In this document: positions 7,539-13,553 of the stretch, piece by piece
Position numbering within the stretch: the stretch's first letter is position 1
Layout of the letters: each line of letters starts with the position of its first letter
Origin: a virus
Virus record (IMG/VR): IMGVR_UViG_3300042907_000824
Span: 1-20,513 of that record
DNA length: 20,513 nt
Strand: one strand, 5' to 3'
Program-made: the position numbers and the translations under genes
Notes under the pieces: generated by a model
Seen by the model: only the letters and a program-made list of their open reading frames with translations
What the model was told of the DNA's origin: nothing
Database searches by the model: none

Positions 7539-8915
7539 ATGTCAAACTTAGCACAATTCGTAGGGTATAGAGAAATACCGTTAGTACCAACATACAGCGA
7601 GCCAGCGTTTTGTACTTCTGGGTACGGACAACAGGCAGTTATGACGTACAACCAGGCATCGCAAATGATGTCCTTTCCTCAGTGGCCTGGCGGAGAAATG
7701 GAAACTTCTTCTTATTTCAATCAAAACTGGAATAGCCAACCCTCTTCAAACAATGGTTGGCAATATGCAGGCACTACTTTAACCGGTATGCACGGGCATA
7801 TGTTTACAAATGCTACAATTAGTTCAGAAACTTTGACAGCCTCTTCTATGTCTATAACTGGGGTGAATCAACCTAGCGGATCCATATATGGTTGTTTAAA
7901 TAGTCAATCAACTGGAATTTGGGTTAATAAAACAAAGCGGGATAATTTATGTATCCAGCGGGCTAATAACGCTTCGGACTACAGTTCATATATAAGCACA
8001 ACCCAGATTTCAACTGTTGGATATGGAGCTTTTTTTACGCCAATATCGTCTACCAGAGATTTTAGTGGGTACGGAAATGGCCCTACAAATGGATATAACA
8101 CCACAAGATCTTATGGTTGTGTGGGGTACAACGAAACTACAAAAATGTGGGTTATTGCGGCAAATGCTGCAAACGGGGCGGGGGCAACTATAAATGTTTA
8201 TAAAAACATTAACCCACCTACTTTAGCTAATACAAACGACCAGACATTTTGGAATCAATTTAATCACAGCTCTAAAATTACTATCACGTTTACAACGCCA
8301 AGTGTTACAGCAACACATGATTACCAGCATTATAAATTAATTCCTTTGGATAACGGGGATATTGCCCTGGTATGGAAGCAAGAAGGAACTTCTATCCGTT
8401 ATTTTATGTTTGTAGGCAATGCTGGAGTTAACTCTACGTCATGGACATTTTCTGGAACGGCCTTACTTACTATAAACACAACCACTTCATATCATGACAG
8501 TGACTGGGTTAACCACGATTTCATGCCAGCAATGATGTCTCCAGACGGTAAATACGTATTTGTTTGGACTCAATATTATTATTATCAAACTGGTATATGC
8601 GGTATGGCAATAAGAGTATCTGATGGTGCTGTCAGGTATATTAACTTTGCAGATTCTAGCGATTCTTACGCCCCTGTTTTTTTACGAAAAAATACTTTGT
8701 GCCTTGGGTATAGCGTTAATGCGGACAGTGGACGTGGTCAATCTTTGTATCATTATGATCTTGATAATATGTTTGTACGAGTTGCTACAAACTACGGAAA
8801 CATAACTAACTATAAAGTAGAAGCTAACATTGAGTCGCAATACACATCTACATGCTACCCAATGATTTGGCAACAAACAAACTATCTACCTAACTTTATC
8901 CGTGGCGTTTTTTAA
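7539..8915 (+). CDS. Fibre-region protein, paralogue A of a tandem pair
   Basis: The protein has 458 residues, is rich in Ser, Thr, Asn and Tyr, and has no recognised domain. It shares its whole length with the next gene: an MSNL start, EPAFCT, SGWQYAG(T) like block, HGH, GIWVNKTKRDNLC, GYNETTKMWV, QFNHSSKIT, IPLDNG, GVNSTSWT, a DGKYV(F/V)V block with TQYYYY, IRVSDG, and an STCYPMIW...RGVF ending. The alternating beta pattern would suit a beta-propeller or a beta-rich fibre tip. Its place between the giant fibre and the bilin cassette suggests a receptor-binding or virion-surface role, which is inference. The ATG follows a moderate AAGG-type ribosome site. Confidence 0.8.
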   Translation: MSNLAQFVGYREIPLVPTYSEPAFCTSGYGQQAVMTYNQASQMMSFPQWPGGEMETSSYFNQNWNSQPSSNNGWQYAGTTLTGMHGHMFTNATISSETLTASSMSITGVNQPSGSIYGCLNSQSTGIWVNKTKRDNLCIQRANNASDYSSYISTTQISTVGYGAFFTPISSTRDFSGYGNGPTNGYNTTRSYGCVGYNETTKMWVIAANAANGAGATINVYKNINPPTLANTNDQTFWNQFNHSSKITITFTTPSVTATHDYQHYKLIPLDNGDIALVWKQEGTSIRYFMFVGNAGVNSTSWTFSGTALLTINTTTSYHDSDWVNHDFMPAMMSPDGKYVFVWTQYYYYQTGICGMAIRVSDGAVRYINFADSSDSYAPVFLRKNTLCLGYSVNADSGRGQSLYHYDLDNMFVRVATNYGNITNYKVEANIESQYTSTCYPMIWQQTNYLPNFIRGVF

Positions 8916-8923
8916 GGAAAATT

Positions 8924-10273
8924 ATGTCTAATTTAATTACTTTTGCGGGTGCAAACTATAACCCACCGCTTATCCCTGCCGCCTGCGAAGCAGCTTTTTG
9001 TACAGCCTCTACATCGTCAAATATATTTATCTGGAACCATAGCAAACAACTTATGGGTAGGGTTTCTGCAGCAAGCGGGGAAATGGCATCCTCAGGAGTA
9101 TGGAATAGCAGTTGGGCTAGTACACCCTCTTCAAGCAGTGGTTGGCAATATGCAGGTACTTCTCAAGCAGGCCCACATGGCCACCATTATCTAAACATGA
9201 GTGTTTCTGCTGATACGGCATTTAAAGCTACCTCATACTATACTCAAAACTACCAATATTCCACAAACTATTTAATGGGTGCAATTAATAGCCGCGCCAC
9301 TGGAATCTGGGTTAATAAAACTAAACGAGATAATCTATGCTTACAGCGTGTTAATAACCAAAACACTTATCTGTACCGTACTCAAATTTCTTCTTTAGGG
9401 TCGGGAGCTTTATTAGCCCCTTTTACGTCTACGGGGGATATGACTGGTGACACCACTGCAGGAACTGCAAATGGGTACAACACATTACAGACTCAAGGTC
9501 TAGTAGGGTACAACGAAACTACAAAAATGTGGGTGGTAGGTCAACAAGTATCTGGTGCTTCGGTACAGGTATTTGTATATAAAAATATTTCTGCGCCATC
9601 TCTTACATCCGATTCAACATACTGGAGCCAGTTTAACCACAGTGCAAAAATAACAGTTAACTTTAGTCTGCAATCCCCTAGTGACTCTTATGACTATTCT
9701 TCGTGGAAAATTATTCCGTTAGACAACGGTAATATTGTTATCATTTCAAAATCTGCAGGTAGTTTTATAAACTATACACTTTTAACTGGTAACGATGGGG
9801 TTAATTCGACATCATGGACTGCATCTTCCGTTCAAAATCTTGGTATTACAACTTCATACAACAACACGGCTTGGCAAGATAACTTACCAGCTTTCGTAAC
9901 GTATGACGGGAAATATGTAGTCGTTTATACTCAATATTACTATTATTTCTCCGGCTGGGTGGGCTATATTATTAGAGTGTCAGATGGGAAACGTTTAACC
10001 ATTGCACATAATGATACGACATACTCCTATAACTCGGTTATGATAGGAGATAATAAGATGATGATAAGTTACGGAACAAACTCTGATGGTGGATCAGGTC
10101 AATCTATTTTTGAGTACGATATTGGCTATTTAATGGACAGATACGCTACTGGAACATCTGTTGTATCTTTCTATACCCAGACACAAATTGATAACCCATC
10201 TTCAAGTACTTGTTACCCCATGATCTGGACTATGCCGTCACCCGTACCAACATATAATAGAGGAGTATTTTAA
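8924..10273 (+). CDS. Fibre-region protein, paralogue B of a tandem pair
   Basis: The protein has 449 residues and is a full-length paralogue of the preceding gene, 8 nt downstream of it. It has the same landmarks in the same order: AAFCT near the N-terminus, SGWQYAGTSQAGPHGHH, GIWVNKTKRDNLCLQRVNN, GYNETTKMWVVG, QFNHSAKITVNF, IPLDNGNIV, GVNSTSWTAS, YDGKYVVVYTQYYYY, IRVSDGK and STCYPMIW...RGVF. The variable stretches between these blocks have diverged strongly, as expected for surface loops under receptor selection. No catalytic motif is visible. AAGGAAA just upstream of the ATG can serve as a ribosome site. Its stop overlaps the start of the next gene (TAATG). Confidence 0.8.
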   Translation: MSNLITFAGANYNPPLIPAACEAAFCTASTSSNIFIWNHSKQLMGRVSAASGEMASSGVWNSSWASTPSSSSGWQYAGTSQAGPHGHHYLNMSVSADTAFKATSYYTQNYQYSTNYLMGAINSRATGIWVNKTKRDNLCLQRVNNQNTYLYRTQISSLGSGALLAPFTSTGDMTGDTTAGTANGYNTLQTQGLVGYNETTKMWVVGQQVSGASVQVFVYKNISAPSLTSDSTYWSQFNHSAKITVNFSLQSPSDSYDYSSWKIIPLDNGNIVIISKSAGSFINYTLLTGNDGVNSTSWTASSVQNLGITTSYNNTAWQDNLPAFVTYDGKYVVVYTQYYYYFSGWVGYIIRVSDGKRLTIAHNDTTYSYNSVMIGDNKMMISYGTNSDGGSGQSIFEYDIGYLMDRYATGTSVVSFYTQTQIDNPSSSTCYPMIWTMPSPVPTYNRGVF

Positions 10274-10503
10274 TGGCTACAAAACTTAACTTTACATTTA
10301 ACGGTTTAGCAGAAATTGTTGAAGACGGTGAATACAGCGTAAAAATTACGTCTAAAATTCCACATAGATTTTCTTTAGTGGATGGAAAAGTTGTTGACAA
10401 ATATGATGGAATTTCAGACGCAGATGTAGTTAAAGCGGATTACGCTGCTGCAGTTGCTTTGGCTACAGAACAAAACGTAGAACCTCCACCACAGCCTTTC
10501 TAA
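10273..10503 (+). CDS. Small hypothetical protein between fibre and bilin genes
   Basis: The protein has 76 residues. Its first half is beta-like (LNFTFNGLAEIVEDGEYSVKIT, HRFSLVDGKVV), then a short helix (DADVVKADYAAAVALATEQ) and a proline-rich end. It overlaps both neighbours through TAATG junctions at 10271-10275 and 10501-10505, so it is translationally coupled to the fibre paralogue upstream and the heme oxygenase downstream. I recognise no family. By position it could be a small fibre accessory or assembly protein, but nothing in the sequence proves that. Confidence 0.7.
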   Translation: MATKLNFTFNGLAEIVEDGEYSVKITSKIPHRFSLVDGKVVDKYDGISDADVVKADYAAAVALATEQNVEPPPQPF

Positions 10504-11036
10504 TGGCACTAAGAGACTTAATTAAAGCAAACCACGACAAAGCGGAATCCCACCGCTTTGTTCGTATTCTATTGTCTGGCGACATAACAAAAGAAGTTTA
10601 TGTTGAGTTGCTGTTCAATCAATTGCTTTGCTACTCAAAATTAGAGTCATTAGCTAAGCACTTTGGATTGCTAGAAGGCTTTGAGGAAATTTGTCGTGCT
10701 GAACATATCGAAACGGATCTCATAGAACTAGGTGGTACCTCAAAAGTTTACCCATCGACTATGGCTTATTTAGAGTATTTAAACTCAGTAGGCCCTAAGA
10801 TATTGCTAGCACACATATACATTCGTCACTTCGGTGACTTATACGGCGGTCAAATAATTAAGAAAGCTGTGCCAGGTAGTGGTAAAATGTACGAGTTTGA
10901 AGACCGCAATGGATTGATTGCTAAAGTACGTGAACGTCTATCAGATGAATTAGGCGAAGAAGCTAATAGAGCTATCGAATTTAACTTGCAACTTTTTGAA
11001 GAGATTGCAAATGAGCACAATATTCCAACAACTTGA
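10503..11036 (+). CDS. hemO: Heme oxygenase (biliverdin-forming)
   Basis: The protein has 177 residues, all-helical and shorter than typical heme oxygenases (about 200-240). Heme oxygenase opens heme with O2 and reductant to biliverdin IX-alpha, CO and Fe2+. Two family signatures are clear: an N-terminal helix KANHDKAESHRF whose His11 aligns with the proximal heme ligand (His25 of human HO-1), and the distal-helix block LLAHIYIRHFGDLYGGQIIKK, in which GDLYGGQ (111-117) matches GDLSGGQ and Asp112 matches the oxygen-activating Asp140 of HO-1. The C-terminal NLQLFEEI also matches the family. The start overlaps the previous stop (TAATG). The 3' end overlaps the bilin reductase, so both products are probably made together. 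The electron donor, presumably host ferredoxin, is not encoded here. Confidence 0.88.
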   Translation: MALRDLIKANHDKAESHRFVRILLSGDITKEVYVELLFNQLLCYSKLESLAKHFGLLEGFEEICRAEHIETDLIELGGTSKVYPSTMAYLEYLNSVGPKILLAHIYIRHFGDLYGGQIIKKAVPGSGKMYEFEDRNGLIAKVRERLSDELGEEANRAIEFNLQLFEEIANEHNIPTT

Positions 11037-11715
11037 TGGCCTTGCAGATAAACTAAAAGCAGTCCTATCACAGTATGATGCAGTAGACGAAGGCCACAAC
11101 TTTGAGTGGCCTAATTACGTTTATAAGAGCGCAAAATTCCGCAGGGCACATTTAGACATCATTGATGTAAGGGAGTCTAAAAAGCTCTACATGATGCACC
11201 TATGTGTATTTCCTCACATCAACGATCCATCTCCAATATACGGCTTTGACATTGTAGCTGGCCCTAACAAGGTGACAGGTGCGTTCCACGACTTTAGCCC
11301 CGTATCAGAAGGTCATCCTATGGGTGAATGGTTCAAGAAGCGTGTAGCATTATACAAGTGGAAACGCGAACGCGAACTGCCAGAGTGGGCCAGAAAGATA
11401 TTTAGTCCAAGCATTATTACAGCTACGAACATCCAAACACAAGACGAACTAGAGCGCATGTGTGATTTAGTGTTTGCCAACTTGATTTACTATTTGAATA
11501 ACATTGGCGAAACAACGGCTAACGATTATACTAGTGCCCATAACTGGTACTGTTTCAATCAAAAACAAAACCCACACACTCCTCGTGTTATGGAAGCATT
11601 AGGGCTAGATGTAGAGAACGTTAAGATGTTTATTAAAGACTGCTTATTCCCTGAACTAAAAGGTGCTAAGTCCATTTGGACCGAGGTAATGGCCGCTTAC
11701 GGAGCGGGTAAATAG
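11011..11715 (+). CDS. pcyX: Ferredoxin-dependent bilin reductase, PcyA/PcyX type
   Basis: From the ATG at 11011 the protein has 234 residues. A TTG at 10996 would add five residues, but GAAGAG six bases before the ATG favours 11011. The enzyme reduces biliverdin using ferredoxin. Family marks are FRRAHLDI, MMHLCVFP, YGFDIVAGPNKVTGAFHDFSP and RELPEWA, aligning with PcyA. His63 matches PcyA His88 and Asp80 matches Asp105, with identical 17-residue spacing. Asp49 takes the place of catalytic Glu76, and the Asp49-His63 stretch is two residues longer than in PcyA. This closeness to PcyA, not PebS, together with an adjacent heme oxygenase in a phage, fits PcyX, described from uncultured viruses as making phycoerythrobilin in a four-electron reduction. 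PcyA-like activity (phycocyanobilin) remains possible. It overlaps the heme oxygenase by 26 nt. Confidence 0.85.
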   Translation: MSTIFQQLDGLADKLKAVLSQYDAVDEGHNFEWPNYVYKSAKFRRAHLDIIDVRESKKLYMMHLCVFPHINDPSPIYGFDIVAGPNKVTGAFHDFSPVSEGHPMGEWFKKRVALYKWKRERELPEWARKIFSPSIITATNIQTQDELERMCDLVFANLIYYLNNIGETTANDYTSAHNWYCFNQKQNPHTPRVMEALGLDVENVKMFIKDCLFPELKGAKSIWTEVMAAYGAGK

Positions 11716-12665
11716 TGTTTGGATTCGCGTCCTTTGCTCAGTTACCTTTTGCCTCATTACCGGCAACGGGTATTCCTGCCCAAGCGGCTTTAACTGGGCA
11801 ACAGCTAAATGCGTTTGTTTCTTCTCTTGCTATCAGAGGCGAAGGATTCACTAATTTAACGGGTCAACAGCTAAATGCCTACACAGGCAATATGCGTGCC
11901 AAGTTTGGCTACTTCTTGACCAGTCAGGTCTTATCTGGGACCGTTTCAAATCTATCGGTTAAGGGTAAGGCCTCAACCGTCCTTTTAAATCAAGTCCTAC
12001 AGAGCTATTTAGAAGACCTTGACACTGTGGCTGGCGCCTACGCCGTCGTACTGGCTCAAGTTCTTAATATTTCGGTAGAAGATGTTGCAACAATCGCAAA
12101 AGCAACTACTACGGTCTCTGGACAAGAATTAAATTCATTTATAAATGATGTTGCTGCTTCTGCTCAGGCTACTGGAACTATTTCAGGTATTGCGGCTGAG
12201 TTTACGCAGGAAGATTTAAAAATTGTCATCGGTTATTTATTGACTGGCATTACAATGTCGTCTGCGGTACAATCTCTAAACGTCTCTGGTAAAGCCACTA
12301 CACAAGTTACAGGCTCTGTACTTACCAGCACGCTCAATAGTGTATTTGGTAAGGCCAATGCAAGAGGCTTCACCACATCTCAACTATTAAATATTTACGA
12401 AGGTAATATTAGTGCGTCAGGTAAAGCATCTGTTCGCTTAGACAGCCTAGAAGCTGTTATTATCATCGATAACGTATTAGTATGGGGCGTAGTGCCCGAT
12501 GACCAAAACCCAGATTGGGAAGTGGTCGATGACAGTCAAACCGAGGTTTGGGCTTCTGTAAATTCTGAGCAAACGACTACATGGATTGTTCCTGTAGTAG
12601 ATCCTACTGATTGGGTTATAGTAGACGATTCAGAGGATGAGGACTGGACAGAAGTAATACATTAA
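11715..12665 (+). CDS. Virion protein with ~22-residue repeats and acidic Trp-rich tail
   Basis: The protein has 316 residues and starts with GTG overlapping the pcyX stop (TAGTG at 11713-11717). Residues about 27-241 contain a ~22-residue periodic repeat around a (T/S)(G/S)Q(x)L(N/x) motif: TGQQLNA at 27 and 49, TSQVLSG at 69, LNQVLQS at 91, LAQVLNI at 113, SGQELNS at 135, TGSVLTS at 199 and TSQLLNI at 221. The final ~65 residues are acidic and Trp-rich (LVWGVVPDDQNPDWEVVDD, DWVIVDDSEDEDWTEV). I recognise this repeat-plus-WxxV/D-tail layout from virion proteins of T4-like cyanophages and other marine phages. It probably forms an elongated beta structure in a fibre or baseplate. There is no enzymatic signature. 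Confidence 0.75.
   Translation: MFGFASFAQLPFASLPATGIPAQAALTGQQLNAFVSSLAIRGEGFTNLTGQQLNAYTGNMRAKFGYFLTSQVLSGTVSNLSVKGKASTVLLNQVLQSYLEDLDTVAGAYAVVLAQVLNISVEDVATIAKATTTVSGQELNSFINDVAASAQATGTISGIAAEFTQEDLKIVIGYLLTGITMSSAVQSLNVSGKATTQVTGSVLTSTLNSVFGKANARGFTTSQLLNIYEGNISASGKASVRLDSLEAVIIIDNVLVWGVVPDDQNPDWEVVDDSQTEVWASVNSEQTTTWIVPVVDPTDWVIVDDSEDEDWTEVIH
11793..12437 (+). repeat. ~66-bp-period coding repeat
   Basis: This segment encodes about ten units of a ~22-residue repeat in the 316-residue virion protein. The first two units are also similar as DNA (caacagctaaatgc occurs at both), while later units have diverged. The regular 22-residue spacing of the Q-L-N/x motif (27, 49, 69, 91, 113, 135, then 199 and 221) suggests a solenoid-like or triple-beta fold built by duplication. 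Confidence 0.7.
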
Positions 12666-12684
12666 GTTTTTAAGGGAGTAAGGC

Positions 12685-13356
12685 ATGCCTTCAAATTATA
12701 GTCAGTTGAAGATTCAGTTAATGGCCACAGGGGAAAACTCTGGTACGTGGGGTGATGTCACCAACACGAACCTGGGTACCGCCATTGAGGACGCCATTGC
12801 AGGCTATGGCACCGCTGAATTTGCGGCAAATGCTGAGTTAGAACTCCCTTGGTTAGATACCAACGGCTATCAAGTAGCCCGTAATCTGGTGCTAAACGTA
12901 ACGTCTTCTGTTACTCTAGTAGGTACTCAAAACCTTGTTGTGCCTACGTTTGAGAAGCAATATCTTATCTACAATAACACTACTGGCGGACAAAGCATAA
13001 CGGTTAAAACCGCTGCTGGCACAGGTGTTGTAGTACCAAATGGCAGTAAAGTGTCTTTGTATGTGGATGGCACTGACGTCATCCCTGCAATAAATTCACT
13101 GCCTTTATCTGCTACTACCACGGTAAAACTACCTACTACAGACGGTAGTAACGGGTCCTTATTGTCTACAAACGGAACGGGTGTGCTGAGCTGGGTCCAA
13201 GTTGCCCCAGGCGTTAACAACATTGGCTACCAATTCCACAGAACATCAGAAATGACAACTACACGTTGCAGCTTTCTGACTCTGGCAAACACATATTCCA
13301 CCCTGCTGCGGATACAACAGCTAGAACCTGGACAATCCCCGCCAATTCAAGCGTAG
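12685..13356 (+). CDS. Tail/fibre-region protein, N-terminal part before a frameshift
   Basis: The reading frame gives 223 residues from an ATG with AAGGGAG at 12672-12678. Residues 1-~181 match a widespread phage virion protein: MPSNYSQLKIQLMATGENSGTWG, TNTNLGTAIEDAI, then beta-rich repeats and NGTGVLSWVQVAPGVNNIGYQ. After about residue 181 the frame loses family character (FHRTSEMTTTRCSFLTLANTY...) and stops at 13356. The expected continuation (IPQNIRNDNYTLQLSDSGKHIFHP...) is present in the -1 frame from about 13233. The native product would therefore be about 288 residues ending at 13553, and this frame is truncated with an unrelated ~42-residue tail. Either the genome has a real one-base loss, or the sequence contains an indel error. 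Confidence 0.8.
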   Translation: MPSNYSQLKIQLMATGENSGTWGDVTNTNLGTAIEDAIAGYGTAEFAANAELELPWLDTNGYQVARNLVLNVTSSVTLVGTQNLVVPTFEKQYLIYNNTTGGQSITVKTAAGTGVVVPNGSKVSLYVDGTDVIPAINSLPLSATTTVKLPTTDGSNGSLLSTNGTGVLSWVQVAPGVNNIGYQFHRTSEMTTTRCSFLTLANTYSTLLRIQQLEPGQSPPIQA

Positions 13357-13553
13357 CCTTTCCAATAGGCACCGCCATTGGCTTTATAACGGATGCAGGT
13401 GCAGGCGCTATTACTATTGCTATTAACTCCGATACGTTAATTGCGGCAGGCACAGGCTTGACAGGTAGCCGGACTTTAGCTACAAATAGCATTGCAACAG
13501 CAATCAAGATTACCAGCACTAGCTGGATTATCAGTGGGGTTCTATTAACATGA
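13266..13553 (+). CDS. C-terminal part of the same protein, in the -1 frame
   Basis: The frame is open from 13218 to the TGA at 13551-13553; the coordinates given start at its first plausible start codon (TTG at 13266). It encodes QLSDSGKHIFHPAADTTART WTIPANSSVAFPIGTAIGF and an ending SWIISGVLLT. I know this as the conserved C-terminal domain that normally follows directly on the N-terminal part encoded at 12685. No ribosome site precedes it, so it is most likely the detached second half of one gene, not an independent gene. Its stop overlaps the next start (ATGA at 13550), the junction expected for the true end of the full-length gene. Confidence 0.6.
   Translation: MQLSDSGKHIFHPAADTTARTWTIPANSSVAFPIGTAIGFITDAGAGAITIAINSDTLIAAGTGLTGSRTLATNSIATAIKITSTSWIISGVLLT

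Noticed and set aside
8623-8876. Short alternative-frame ORFs on both strands in the paralogue A gene
   Set aside because: They are short, lack ribosome sites and lie in the conserved part of a gene supported by its tandem paralogue.
13225-13240. Programmed -1 frameshift signal
   Set aside because: No X-XXY-YYZ slippery heptamer occurs in the zero frame at the switch and I saw no convincing downstream stem-loop, so an indel is the simpler reading.
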